Positions 18,378-27,919 are shown, numbered from the stretch's first letter. The stretch is DNA of 64,000 nucleotides from JADJPO01 sp963750395 (GCA_963750395.1 CAVVQM010000006.1:186001-250000); one strand, 5' to 3'. Notes: generated from the sequence alone by a model not told the origin. Program-made: numbers and translations.

Positions 18378-18394
18378 CCGCGGTCGCCGTTGGC

Positions 18395-19180
18395 TCAGCG
18401 TGGCCACTCGTGGGCCAGGACGGCGTAGGTGACGGTATCGAGCCACTGTCCGGACCGGTGCAGCGATTCGGCGACCGCGTGCCCTTCGCGGCGCATTCCG
18501 ACCCGTTCCATGAGCCGCCAGGACGTGTCGTTGGCCAGGAAGCAGTTCGCGACCACCCGGCGTACGCCGAGCGTTTCGAAGCAGTGGGTCAGGAGGCCGC
18601 GGACGGCTTCGGTGGCGTATCCGTGGCCGGTGTGGGCGGGGTCGAGGACCCACCCGAGTTCAGCCTGCTGACCGCGCGCCTGGTCGGCGACTTCGGTCTG
18701 TGCCCACGCGTCGTCCAGGCGGAGCATGAAGTCTCCGATGAGGGTGCGGTCGAGCTCGATGATGACGGTGTTGGCGAGCCGGGCGGGGTCGGCGAAGGTC
18801 GCCCGGTAGGCCTGCAGATCGCTGGGGACGTCGGTCAGCCACTCGCCGACGGAGCCGAGTCGTCGGTACTTCCATGTCGCGTCGGCGTCGTCGGTGGTGG
18901 CGGCGCGCAGCGTGAGGCGTTCGGTGCGCAGCGGCTGGTCGAGCGTCGGACGGGCGGGAGCTGTGGCTGCACCGCGTGCCTGCAATGACAGGAGCGTGGC
19001 CCCCAGGTCGCGGATGGCGGCGAGGATGCCGTGCAACTGCGCCTGGTCGGCGATGGGGCCGGTCAGGGTGGTGGTGCCGTCGCCGTGGCGGACCAGCGTG
19101 AAATCGTCGAGCCAGGTCGCCCAATGGTCATCGAGGTGGCCGGCCACTCGGAGTTCGTACGGCGTGTCGGGGCTGGTCAT
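18395..19180 (-). CDS. GNAT acetyltransferase with an extra N-terminal module
   Basis: A 261-residue two-part protein. Residues 1-70 (ELRVAGHLDDHWATWLDDFT, then TTLTGPIADQAQLHGILAAI, then RDLGATLLSL) resemble a small module that also occurs as stand-alone proteins in actinobacteria. Residues 80-261 form a RimJ/RimL-type N-acetyltransferase (LRTERLTLRAAT, HTGHGYATEAVRGLL as the acetyl-CoA loop, NDTSWRLMERVGMRREGH). It would transfer acetyl from acetyl-CoA to an amine. The start is placed at the ATG at 19180, which overlaps the stop of the membrane gene upstream (ATGA). The small module may sense or position the substrate. Confidence 0.75.
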   Translation of the reverse strand: MTSPDTPYELRVAGHLDDHWATWLDDFTLVRHGDGTTTLTGPIADQAQLHGILAAIRDLGATLLSLQARGAATAPARPTLDQPLRTERLTLRAATTDDADATWKYRRLGSVGEWLTDVPSDLQAYRATFADPARLANTVIIELDRTLIGDFMLRLDDAWAQTEVADQARGQQAELGWVLDPAHTGHGYATEAVRGLLTHCFETLGVRRVVANCFLANDTSWRLMERVGMRREGHAVAESLHRSGQWLDTVTYAVLAHEWPR

Positions 19181-20586
19181 GACGGGACTCCTGCTGGGGT
19201 GGTGACGGCAGCGGTGAGGCGCTTCTGCTGTCCAAGTGTGCGTCGGCGGGTGGGGCGGCGGATCACCCATTCGGCGACAGCGAGGTTGATGATCCAGGCG
19301 GATCCCTTGGCGAGGTCGCCGGCCACCTCACCGGAGCCGAAGATGGCGCCGCCGAAACCTTGGGTGAGCACCTGGGTACCGGCCCCGAGGCCGAGTGCGT
19401 AGGCCCGGATCATCCACGCTCGGTGGGCGGCGATGTCGCGGCGACGGATGGCCGTGTACCCGAGCACCAGGCAGCCGGTCATCGCGGGGGCGAACACGAG
19501 ACGCATCGCGTACAGCAGGTCGCCGGTGCCGGGCTGAGCCTCGTAGAACAGGGTGAGCCAGAGAGCCGATCCGGCCACGGCGAGACCGGCGGCGGCGACG
19601 ACCCGGCCGGCACGGCGATGCCAGGCACGGTGCCGGCGGCGGATGCGGGGCGCGAACTGGAGGATACCGACGAGCGCGAACACAGCGGCGCCGGTGATGT
19701 GGACGACCAGGGCGGTCGGGAAGCCGGTGAACCGGTCGTCGGCCGGCCTCAGCTCCGGGCCACCGGCGAGCTGGATGAGCCGAAGGGTGCCGGCCGCCAA
19801 GGGGATTGCGGACAACGCGACCAGGGCGGCCGGGACCGGCCAACCCCGAGACCGGTTCCCGCACCGGCGCTCCCGCGTCGTGGTGGCGGCGGGCCGGCTG
19901 GTCATCGGACCGGGCTGGGCTCGACGTGGGCGGTGGTCGCGGCAGCGACCGACGCGGTCGTGGCGCTGGGTGCGCCACAGCGACACGCCCAGGCCGATGA
20001 GCGCGATGCCTTCGGGCACGGCCATCGGCCGGTCGAACGAAGCCGGCAGCACCGCCAGCAATGCGGTCCCGATGGTGCTGACCGCGAGCAGGGCGGCCGC
20101 CCAGCGGGCGAGGTCGCCGGTGCGGAACAGGGCGATGCCGAAGATGAGGCCACCGATCATGTAGCCGGCTCCGGCGACGTTCAACAGGGTCTGCATGGCG
20201 CCGATGTCTCCTGCCGGGGTTCCGCCGCCTGCGGCGACCACGACGTCGTTCACGAAGCCTGGCTGGGTGTCGACCAGGGCGGGGAGGACAACGGCGGCGA
20301 TGACCTCGACGGAGAACATCGCCAGGTAGCCGGCGGCGAAGAGCAGGTAGCCGATCAGGCCGAGGAGGCCGGCCTTGCGGTACTGGTGCAGGTACATGCC
20401 GGTGATTCCCGCGAGCGCCAGTACCGCCATCACGGTCTTGGCGCAGCTGCGTGCCACCCATTGGGTGGTCTCGGTCGTGAAGGTGTCGAAGGGCGGGTGA
20501 CCGATCTGGACGGTGATGAAGATCGCTCCCGCGACCGCGGCTGCTGCGCCGGCGGCCTTGGTGAGGCTGCTGCTGGTGACACTCAT
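19177..20586 (-). CDS. Fused DUF4386-like and DUF2306-like membrane protein
   Basis: The frame encodes 469 residues. Residues 1-215 form a DUF4386-like seven-helix protein. Residues about 225-469 form a DUF2306-like membrane protein (HITGAAVFALVGILQFAP, then HRRAGRVVAAAGL, MRLVFAPAMT, HRAWMIRAYALGLGAG). The joint (about residues 208-228) is polar and unlike either family. In the alternative frame the first part ends naturally in HVEPSPVR with a stop overlapping an ATG at the start of the second part, so this may be two coupled genes merged by a one-base change. A LuxR regulator gene lies directly upstream and the GNAT gene is coupled downstream. Confidence 0.6.
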   Translation of the reverse strand: MSVTSSSLTKAAGAAAAVAGAIFITVQIGHPPFDTFTTETTQWVARSCAKTVMAVLALAGITGMYLHQYRKAGLLGLIGYLLFAAGYLAMFSVEVIAAVVLPALVDTQPGFVNDVVVAAGGGTPAGDIGAMQTLLNVAGAGYMIGGLIFGIALFRTGDLARWAAALLAVSTIGTALLAVLPASFDRPMAVPEGIALIGLGVSLWRTQRHDRVGRCRDHRPRRAQPGPMTSRPAATTTRERRCGNRSRGWPVPAALVALSAIPLAAGTLRLIQLAGGPELRPADDRFTGFPTALVVHITGAAVFALVGILQFAPRIRRRHRAWHRRAGRVVAAAGLAVAGSALWLTLFYEAQPGTGDLLYAMRLVFAPAMTGCLVLGYTAIRRRDIAAHRAWMIRAYALGLGAGTQVLTQGFGGAIFGSGEVAGDLAKGSAWIINLAVAEWVIRRPTRRRTLGQQKRLTAAVTTPAGVPS

Positions 20587-20718
20587 GACGTGGCTCCTGG
20601 GTTCCGGGACCGGACGGGGCGTCTGGCGATGTCTGGGACGTTAGGAGCCGAAGTGGTGAGTGCACATCACACGACGATGTGATCGGGTTTGTGATTCCGG
20701 CGTCCGGGTCAGCACGCC

Positions 20719-23426
20719 CTAGAGAAGGTCCAACTCGGCCGCGCGCAGGACCGCAGCCCGCCGGGTCTTCACCTCGAGCTTGGTGAAGATGTGCCGGCTG
20801 TGTGTGCGGAACGTGTTGACCGACATGAACAGGTGCCCGGCGATCTCGGGTCCGGTCAGGGGAGTCGCGAGCAACCGAAGGACCTCGACCTCGCGCTCAC
20901 TGAGCCCCTGCAGGGCGGCAGTGGCCGCTTGCCGGGTCTCCGTGGGGGCCGCGCCCGCGCCGGCGCGGAGCAACGCTTGGGCGAGTTCGCCGGTATCGGG
21001 CCGCTGCTCGGCCGCACGCAGCAGCATCTCCATCGGTGCGCCCTCATCGAGGAACAACCGGACGTAGCCGGCCGGGACCGCCTCGGTCACGGCATGGTCG
21101 AGCTGCGTCAGGGCTTCTTCGTGGTCGCCGCGGGCGTCGTGGGCGAGGGCGCGGAGCAGGTGGGAGTCGATGGCACATCCGCCGCGTCGCCCCTCCCGCG
21201 CGCTCGCGAGCGAGACTGGTCGAGCAGACCGAGGGCATCCTCGAGGCTGGCCGGGTCGCCGTCGGCTCGGTATTGGGCGATCAGCAGGCGGGCCAAGGTG
21301 AGGTGGGCGAATTCGGCCTGGTACGACAGGTCGTCGGCGACGCTGACGTGGTGCGCGTGCGCCCAGTCCCACGCGTCGTCCAGGCGACCTTGAGCGATCC
21401 GAACCCGTGCGATGGCGGCGGGGATGGGGCGTACGTCGGGGAAGAACCCTGGCAGGTAGAGGGATTCGGCGTGGGCCAGTTCCGAGAGCGCCCCGTCGAG
21501 ATCGCCGCGCGCGCGTAGGAGCCCGGCCCGGGCAAGGTGCCAGCGGTGTCGGTTCTCCGGCAACGATGCCGCCTCGCCGAGCGCCTTGCCGACCTCGAGG
21601 TGGTGTTCCGCGCGTTCGATCTCACCGTGTTCGCGCAGGACGTCGGCGAGCCCGACGTGGAGGTCCCCGGTGGTCGCGAGCGGCACGCCAGGGTGCCTCT
21701 CGGCAGTCTGCAGGGCTTGCTCGTACAACCGTCGGGCCTTCGCCGGGCAGCCGCGGGCCTGCCACATCTCAGCCAGGACGACGGTGGACCCGAGTTCGTC
21801 AACCAGGTTCCCGGCAGAGCGCAGACTGGTCACCGCGTGGGTGAACGTCTCCACTGCGACGTGGAGATCACCGCTGGCCCACGCTGCCAGCCCGAGGAAT
21901 CCGGCGGCGCCACCCCTGGCGAAGTGGTCCTGGGGGCCGGCCAGTTCCAGTGCCCGGCGGGCATGCTCGGCGGTGCCGACCGCGTCCCCGCGAGCCTGGG
22001 CCGCCGAGGCACGGAAGATCGCGATCCATGCAGGCACCGTTCGCAGCGCGTCGTCCCCGCTCGACGCAGCCCGTCCATTCACAGGCAGAGCCTGGAAAGC
22101 GTGCTCTGCGGCCCGCAGCCAGACCTCCATGCCGTCGAGGTCACCCGCGGCCAGAGACATCCACGCCCTCTGGGTGCTGAGCACCGGCCGCTGCCGGACC
22201 ACCTCGTCGGGCAGCGCTTGCAGCCAGCCGGCGAGCATATGGTCCCGGCGCAGGCGACGCGCCGCGGGCAGGGCTGCCTCGATCAGATCGGCCGCAACCC
22301 CGGTGTCACCACCGGCGGTCGCGTGCCCGATGGCCTCTTCCAGCAGGCCATGGTCGGCGTACCACCGAGCGGCGGCGCGGTGCAGGCGCGGGGTCCGGTC
22401 CGGGTTCTGTGCGGCGACGCGGGCGCGAAGGGAGTCGGCGAACAGATGGTGGTAGCGGTACCACTTCCGCCGGTCGTCGAGCCGTACGACGAACAGGTTG
22501 TCCCGGTCCAGCCGAGCGAGCATCTGCTGCCCGTCGCTCCTACCGGTGAGCGCATCGCAGAGAGGACCGGTGAGCCTGTCCAGCACCGACGTGGCGAGCA
22601 GGAACTCACGTACCTCCTCTGGCAAGCGACCAAGCACCTCCTCCACCAGATAGTCCAAGACGAACCTGTGGCTTCCCGTGAACGCCTCGACGAATTCGGC
22701 TTTCCGGTCCTGACCGCGCATCGACAGCCCCGCCAGCTGCAGTCCGGCCGCCCACCCCTCCGTCCGGGCGTCGAGGGCCGCGACCTGGTCCGCGCTGATC
22801 TTCAGCCCCATGACCTGATTGAGGAAGGCATCGCACTCGGAGGTGCTGAAACGTAGGTCGGAGGCGCGCAACTCGACGAGTTCGGCACGAGCACGCAGGC
22901 GTGCCAGCGGCAATGGCGGGTCCGACCTGGTCGCCATCGCCATGGTCACCCCCGGCGGGAGGTGCTCCAACAGGAACGCGACAGCGGCGTGGACCCGGGC
23001 CTCGTCGATGAGGTGATAGTCGTCGAGGGCCAAGACAGTCGCCCCGTCCACCTGGTCGAGATCGTTGATCAGGCTGATGAGGACTGCCTCGTCCGGAACC
23101 TCACCACCGGTCTCCACCAACGCCGTTGTGTCGGCCATGGCGCCCGGATTCATCCCGCGCAGAGCCGCGACGAGGTGGGCCAAGAAGCGGTCCGGGTCGT
23201 TGTCGTCCTGGTCCAGCGACAACCACGCCACGTGGCCCGCGATATCCGTTCCGGTGGTCAGCCACTGGCTGAGCAACGTGGTCTTACCGAAGCCTGCCGG
23301 CGCCGACAGAAGCACCAGTCGCGGCATCGCCGAGCTCTCGGTGGGGAGCACGTCGATCAGCCGAGGCCGGGCGACGAGCTCGCGGCGCGGCACCGGGAGG
23401 TGAAGTTTCGTTCCCAGCACTGTCAC
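20719..23426 (-). pseudogene. MalT-type LuxR (LAL) regulator, frame interrupted near 21165-21220
   Basis: A large ATP-binding LuxR regulator of about 900 residues. The N-terminal STAND-type ATPase begins near residue 25 with Walker A APAGFGKTT and a Walker B-like TVLALDDYH. A winged helix follows, then a long TPR-rich sensor region. The C-terminal LuxR helix-turn-helix (LSEREVEVLRLLATPLTGPE, then MSVNTFRTHSRHIFTKL) is in a different frame, starting around 21200 with AIDSHLLRALAHDARGDHEE. The long frame stops at 21108 without a DNA-binding domain. A one-base change in a GC-rich run near 21200 would restore it. It likely controls the membrane genes downstream. Confidence 0.75.
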
Positions 23427-23451
23427 CGCCCGAGCATACGAGCCGCAGACG

Positions 23452-24087
23452 TCAGGGGCGTCGGCTGTGCCCGAATCCCTTCGCGATCAGCCAGATCGGC
23501 AGGAACACCAGCTCGAACAGTCCGCCGGGGACAACGAGGAGCAGTCCGGCTCCGGCGCCCATGTCGAGGACGCCGAGGAGGTCGAGGGGTACTCCGAGAG
23601 TGAGCGAGACGTAGCCCACAAGACCGAGGAGGGCGATGGGACGTGGGACCAACCGCGAGACGAGGAGGAGGTAGCTGAGGATGATGCCGCCAAGACCGGT
23701 CGGGACGTAGACCCACAAGAGGTGATTCGGCACGACCTGCGACTGGACGAGGAGGTAGACACCGCCGGCTGCAGAGATGAGGCACTCGACGACCCTGAGG
23801 ATCGGGTACCACGCGGCGAGGGTCCGGTGAACGTCCCTCAGCACCGGATACATCAGCAGGCCGATGGCGACGACCGCCAGACCGGAACACATCATCAGCA
23901 GGACGCCGATGGTCATCGGTGTCCGATCGGTGTTGCCGTCGACGAAGGCCTGTATCAAGGACGTGCCGAACATGGCGGTGACCATCTGGACGACGAACAG
24001 GATCCCGACGGCGGTCGCAACCCTCCTCCTGGACATCGGATGCTTCCCGCCGAAGGTCGGGGCTGTCGTGGTGCTCATGGTGGTCAT
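23452..24087 (-). CDS. DUF4386 family membrane protein
   Basis: A 211-residue integral membrane protein with six predicted helices and the DUF4386 pattern (ATAVGILFVVQMVTAMFGTS, then PMTIGVLLMMCSGLAVVAIG, then LLGLVGYVSLTLGVPLDLLG). The family has no defined activity. A GGAAGGG box precedes the first ATG. It is divergent from a TetR-type regulator with two palindromic sites between, so it is probably repressed by that TetR. It resembles the first half of the fused membrane protein upstream, suggesting these paralogues are both managed by local regulators. Confidence 0.8.
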   Translation of the reverse strand: MTTMSTTTAPTFGGKHPMSRRRVATAVGILFVVQMVTAMFGTSLIQAFVDGNTDRTPMTIGVLLMMCSGLAVVAIGLLMYPVLRDVHRTLAAWYPILRVVECLISAAGGVYLLVQSQVVPNHLLWVYVPTGLGGIILSYLLLVSRLVPRPIALLGLVGYVSLTLGVPLDLLGVLDMGAGAGLLLVVPGGLFELVFLPIWLIAKGFGHSRRP

Positions 24088-24131
24088 GGCGTGCCCTTCC
24101 AGGTGCGTCGGCAGGGTCCGAGAACTCGGCC

Positions 24132-24177
24132 CTAACGCTGTTAGATTGGACTCCGGATGCTACTCTAACACCGTTAG
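24132..24177. promoter_or_regulatory. Paired TetR operators CTAAC-N3-GTTAG
   Basis: Two copies of the same 13-bp palindrome, CTAAC-gct-GTTAG (24132-24144) and CTAAC-acc-GTTAG (24165-24177), sit 33 bp apart centre to centre in the gap between divergent tetR and DUF4386 genes. Both are followed by ATT. Same-face spacing of about three helical turns fits cooperative binding of two repressor dimers. Confidence 0.7.
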
Positions 24178-24237
24178 ATTGTCGAGGGCTGGACACCGAC
24201 ACTGCCAAGCGGCGACCACCCGGAGAGGCGGAGCATC

Positions 24238-24909
24238 ATGGGCCGTAGGCCAGCCGAGGTCGCGAACAGGGCGCCATTGAACCTGGCGCGGACACTGCAG
24301 GTCGCGCTGGCCCTCGCGGACGACGAGGGCATCGAAGCCGTCACCATGCGCCGACTGGCACGCGAGCTGGGCGTCGAGGCGGCCTCCCTGTACCACCATG
24401 TGGACGGCAAGAACCAGATTCTCGACGGACTGGTCGACCTCGTCGCTGCCGAGATCGAGCAACCAGGGCCGTCCACGGGCTGGCGGGAGCAGATCAGCCA
24501 GCGGGCACACGACACCCGCACGGGCCTGCGTCGCCACCCCTGGGCCGTAAGCCTGATGGCGTCAAGGACCAGCCCGGGACCAGCCACGCTGCGGCTTCTG
24601 GAGACGAGTATCCGGTGCTTTCGCGAGGGCGGATTCTCGGTCGTCCAGGCAGCCCATGCGGTCTCGACCGTCGACAGCTACGTGCACGGATTCGTTATGC
24701 AAGAGGTCAACCTGCCCTTCCGGAACGAGTCGGAGCTGGCAGCCATGACCGGGTCCATCATGGAGTCGTTCCCGGCCTCCGAGTTCCCATACCTCTTCGA
24801 GATGACGGTCGAGCACGTCCTTCAGCCGGGCTACGACTACAGCAGGGAGTTCGACTCTGGGCTGGAGCTCGTACTCAACGGTGTCGCCGCGCTGCTCGAC
24901 GAGCAGTAG
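24238..24909 (+). CDS. TetR family regulator with TetR_C-type ligand domain
   Basis: A 223-residue repressor. The helix-turn-helix is at about residues 24-65 (VTMRRLARELGVEAASLYHH), the variant with SLYHHVDGK typical of TetR class proteins that carry the TetR_C ligand-binding domain. The remainder is helical. The ATG follows 60 bases after the second CTAAC-N3-GTTAG site, so autoregulation is likely. The effector is unknown. Confidence 0.85.
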   Translation: MGRRPAEVANRAPLNLARTLQVALALADDEGIEAVTMRRLARELGVEAASLYHHVDGKNQILDGLVDLVAAEIEQPGPSTGWREQISQRAHDTRTGLRRHPWAVSLMASRTSPGPATLRLLETSIRCFREGGFSVVQAAHAVSTVDSYVHGFVMQEVNLPFRNESELAAMTGSIMESFPASEFPYLFEMTVEHVLQPGYDYSREFDSGLELVLNGVAALLDEQ

Positions 24910-24932
24910 GCCATCACGCGCCGACAGCAACG

Positions 24933-25361
24933 TCAGGGTGCACCGACCAGCGACCGGCCCAAGGACCGATCGGCGGCGAGGGCGGTTGCCCGGTGGCCCT
25001 GGATGACGAGCTCGCGGGTCGCCATGTTGACCCATCCGAGGTGGACGACGGCTGTCCGTCCGAGCTCCGCGTATTCGGGCGCGCCCGAACGGTAGCGGGC
25101 GCCGCACTCGAGGGTGAATCGAACATCGGGCCACTCGAAGGACGGGTCGAGGAAGACCTCCAGCGGCGGCATCGTCATGCCGGCGGGCGGATGGGCGAAA
25201 CCGGTGACATCGGCGGTCAGGTAGCCGTTGTCGCTGCTGATCGCCTCACGGGCGTCGACGATTCCGATCCCATCGGGCCGGATCACGAACTCGTCGATCC
25301 CGCTGACATGGGCGCCGGCCGGCTCGCCGGCGACGATCGTCCCCTCGAAACTGTTGTGCAT
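24933..25361 (-). CDS. DUF3237 family protein
   Basis: A 142-residue beta-rich protein matching the DUF3237 (UPF0311) pattern: an early IVAGEPAG strand, then DAREAISSDNGYLTADVTGF, then a C-terminal part rich in strands. The family's function is unknown. It begins 10 bases after the PIG-L gene and so is the third gene of a PadR-led operon. Its stop is 23 bases from the end of the converging TetR gene. Confidence 0.7.
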   Translation of the reverse strand: MHNSFEGTIVAGEPAGAHVSGIDEFVIRPDGIGIVDAREAISSDNGYLTADVTGFAHPPAGMTMPPLEVFLDPSFEWPDVRFTLECGARYRSGAPEYAELGRTAVVHLGWVNMATRELVIQGHRATALAADRSLGRSLVGAP

Positions 25362-25371
25362 GCGGAGCCCT

Positions 25372-26085
25372 TCACCGCTCGACCCAGTACTCCGTCCGAA
25401 GCCACTGCCGGTAGCCGGCCTCGCCCATGAGGTGGAGCAGCCCCGTGGTCTGGCTTGCCTGCGCGCGAAGCGCGTCGACCTTGCGGTCGATCACCTCGTC
25501 GGGCAGATCGACCCGCAGCGTGACCTCGACCGGTTCGGTCACCGGGCCACCGACGGGGAACACGATCTCGGCGATCTCAGGGAACTCGTCGTACCAATCC
25601 GCTTGCTTCGTGGCCGCCAGGACTCGTATCGAACGCCCCGATCGGCGGACCGCTTCGACCACCCAGGCGCCGACCGCGACGTGATCGGGGTGCCCGGTCA
25701 TCCCGTCCGGACCGAAGGTCAGGATCGTGGCCGGCCGCACCGCCTCGACGGCACGCATCACGAGGTCGGTGCCATGGCCGGGGTCCACGTCGGCCAGTCC
25801 TCCGTCCGGCAGGTGCCACCACGCGTGGTCGGCGATGCCGAGGACGGCGAGGCTCGCCGCCATCTCGCGCCGGCGGATCTCAGCCAGTCGGCTCTGCGGC
25901 CACCGCGCCTCGTCGGCGGTCTCACCGGCCTCGCCGCTGGTGGCCGTCACGCAGGCAACGGTCGAGCCGTGCGCCATGGCCAGCATCGCGGTGCCGGCCA
26001 TGAGGTAGGCCTCGTCGTCCGGATGGGCCCAGACGCCGAGGATCGTGCCGAGGTCGGCCGGATGCCTGAGGCGGACACGATTCAT
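25372..26085 (-). CDS. PIG-L family deacetylase
   Basis: A 237-residue LmbE/PIG-L type zinc deacetylase, which removes N-acetyl groups from sugar-linked amines or similar molecules. The metal motif AHPDDE is near residue 21 and the second ligand motif HPDH near residue 135, with a SGEAG segment between. The ATG at 26085 overlaps the stop of the padR gene (ATGA) and is where family similarity begins. Substrate unknown: the family also serves mycothiol and natural-product pathways. It shares an operon with padR and a DUF3237 gene. Confidence 0.85.
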   Translation of the reverse strand: MNRVRLRHPADLGTILGVWAHPDDEAYLMAGTAMLAMAHGSTVACVTATSGEAGETADEARWPQSRLAEIRRREMAASLAVLGIADHAWWHLPDGGLADVDPGHGTDLVMRAVEAVRPATILTFGPDGMTGHPDHVAVGAWVVEAVRRSGRSIRVLAATKQADWYDEFPEIAEIVFPVGGPVTEPVEVTLRVDLPDEVIDRKVDALRAQASQTTGLLHLMGEAGYRQWLRTEYWVER

Positions 26086-26789
26086 GATCGATCCTTCGTG
26101 GCGACCGCACCCGCCCGAGCGACGGCGTCGCGGTGCTGCTCCCGGGTGCGTTCGAGCAGCTCTCCGATCCGTGCCGTCATGCCGACGCCGGTGGTGGACG
26201 ACCAGGTCTCGAGCTCGGCCTCGACGATGTCGCACCAGTCGAGCAGGTGGATGAGGCGCGTGGTGCTGAAGTGCAGGAACAGAACGTTGAGGTGGGCGCG
26301 GCCGGGGAACGGGGCGTCGTCGCCGGCGTACTGATCGAGGATGTCGCCGATCATGCCGAGCTGCCCGGCGACCTGGCGACGAGTGACCTCCAGCGCGTGG
26401 CGGAGATCTCCCGGCTCGCCGAGGTCGGCCAGGAAGAGGCGCAGCAGGATCTCGAGCTCCACCCGGGGCTCGGCGGGCTCGGTCTGCAACCACGCCCTGG
26501 CGGCCTCCCTGCCGGCTGCGGTGATCTCGTAGCGAGTGCGGGTCCGGGTCCCGACCGCCTCCTCGACAGCAGTCGCCAGCCCAGCGGGTTCGAGCCTCTT
26601 GAGCTCGGCGTAGATGCCGGCCTCCGAGCGGGGCCATGCCCAGCGCAGGGCACGCTGCATCTGCTTCGTGAGCTCGTAGGCGGTCCACGAGCGGATCGAG
26701 AGCAGGCCGAGCAGCGCGTGCCTCGTCGTCGAGTCAGCGGCCGATGCCGTCCGGGATCTCCTCACCACAACAGTTGACTTTACTCTCAT
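26082..26789 (-). CDS. PadR family regulator with Vir-type C-terminus
   Basis: A 235-residue PadR-type repressor. The winged helix is at about residues 22-95 (HALLGLLSIRSWTAYELTKQ, then SEAGIYAELKRLEPAGL, and a wing ending YEITAAGREA). A long helical C-terminal dimerisation domain follows. It is the first gene of a three-gene operon. Its promoter region contains two TACTC-N7-GAGTA palindromes shared with the divergent methyltransferase gene, so it probably represses both directions. Confidence 0.83.
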   Translation of the reverse strand: MRVKSTVVVRRSRTASAADSTTRHALLGLLSIRSWTAYELTKQMQRALRWAWPRSEAGIYAELKRLEPAGLATAVEEAVGTRTRTRYEITAAGREAARAWLQTEPAEPRVELEILLRLFLADLGEPGDLRHALEVTRRQVAGQLGMIGDILDQYAGDDAPFPGRAHLNVLFLHFSTTRLIHLLDWCDIVEAELETWSSTTGVGMTARIGELLERTREQHRDAVARAGAVATKDRS

Positions 26790-26821
26790 CTGGAGTAATT
26801 TGTTTACTCCACGTTGGAGTA
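26781..26821. promoter_or_regulatory. Paired PadR operators TACTC-N7-GAGTA
   Basis: Two 17-bp palindromes of the same form, at 26781-26797 and 26805-26821, lie 24 bp apart between divergent padR and methyltransferase starts. The first overlaps the beginning of padR; the second lies 15 bases before the methyltransferase ATG. The arms are identical and only the 7-bp spacers differ. Confidence 0.7.
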
Positions 26822-26836
26822 GATAGGAGTGTCGCC

Positions 26837-27919
26837 ATGACCGATACGACCATCGCCGCCTCGCTCGACGAGGGCCGGCTCGAGCAGTTCCTCGGCCACG
26901 TGGTGGCCGACTTCTCCGCCGCGGAGGCGACCGCCGCCGCCTACGTCGGTGACCGTCTCGGCCTGTATCGCCACCTGGCCACCAGCGGACCGGTGACCGC
27001 CGCGGAACTCGCGCGGGCGACCGGGTGCAACGAGCGCCTGGTACTGGAGTGGGCGCGAGGCCAGGTGGCGGGCGGCTACCTCGAACACGATCCCGAGACC
27101 GAAACGCTGGTGCTCCCAGCGGAGCACGCCGCCGTGCTGGCCGACGAGTCGTCCACGGCCTACATGGCGGGGCTGTTCGACATCGTCGCCTCGATGTGGG
27201 CCGACAGCGACGCGGTGCAGAGCGCGTTCCGCGGCGACGGCGGGATTCACTGGGGGGCGCACGACCATCGGCTGTACGAGGGGGTGGCCCGCCTCTTCGG
27301 GCCGTTGTACGAGGGCAACCTGGTGTCGCAGTGGCTGCCCTCGCTCGACGGCGTGGTCGACAGGCTGAGGGCCGGGGCCCGGGTCGCCGACCTCGGCTGC
27401 GGGTGGGGCACGTCGACCGCCATCATGGCGGCCGCGTTCCCCGCGAGCACCTTCGCGGGCTTCGACTTCCACGCGCCGTCGATCGAGGCCGCGACGCGAC
27501 AGGCCGCCGAGCGCTCCGTCTCGCGCAACACCGAGTTCCACGTGCTCGACGCAGCCGATGAGATCCCTGGCGAAGGCTACGACCTGGTGTGCTTCTTCGA
27601 CGCGCTGCACGACATGGGCGATCCGCTCGCTGCAGCGACCCGGGCGCTGCGTGCCCTGCGCGACGGGGGCACCCTGCTGCTCGTCGAGCCCGCGGCAGGT
27701 GACACCCTCACCGACAACGTGAACCCGATCAGCCGGCTCTTCTACGCCGGCTCGTTGTTCCTGTGCGCGCCGTCGGCGTTGGCCCAGCCCGGAGCGGCGG
27801 CGCTCGGCGCGCAGGCCGGTCCCAAGGTCCTGATCGACCTGCTGACCGACGCCGGCTTCAGCGATGCACGGCTGGCGTGGAAGTCACCGTTCAACATCGT
27901 GATCGAGGCGCGCCGCTGA
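26837..27919 (+). CDS. SAM-dependent methyltransferase with N-terminal winged helix
   Basis: A 360-residue class I methyltransferase. The N-terminal 90 residues form the dimerisation winged helix seen in small-molecule O-methyltransferase-like proteins (LGLYRHLATSGPVTAAELAR). The SAM-binding motif is VADLGCGWGTSTAIMA near residue 185, with motif II-like FAGFDFHAPSIE and a later CFFDALHDMGDP and GGTLLLVEP. Substrate unknown. It is divergent from and probably regulated by the PadR operon. A short perfect stem (27935-27953) without a T-run lies between this gene and the converging dnaB. Confidence 0.83.
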   Translation: MTDTTIAASLDEGRLEQFLGHVVADFSAAEATAAAYVGDRLGLYRHLATSGPVTAAELARATGCNERLVLEWARGQVAGGYLEHDPETETLVLPAEHAAVLADESSTAYMAGLFDIVASMWADSDAVQSAFRGDGGIHWGAHDHRLYEGVARLFGPLYEGNLVSQWLPSLDGVVDRLRAGARVADLGCGWGTSTAIMAAAFPASTFAGFDFHAPSIEAATRQAAERSVSRNTEFHVLDAADEIPGEGYDLVCFFDALHDMGDPLAAATRALRALRDGGTLLLVEPAAGDTLTDNVNPISRLFYAGSLFLCAPSALAQPGAAALGAQAGPKVLIDLLTDAGFSDARLAWKSPFNIVIEARR

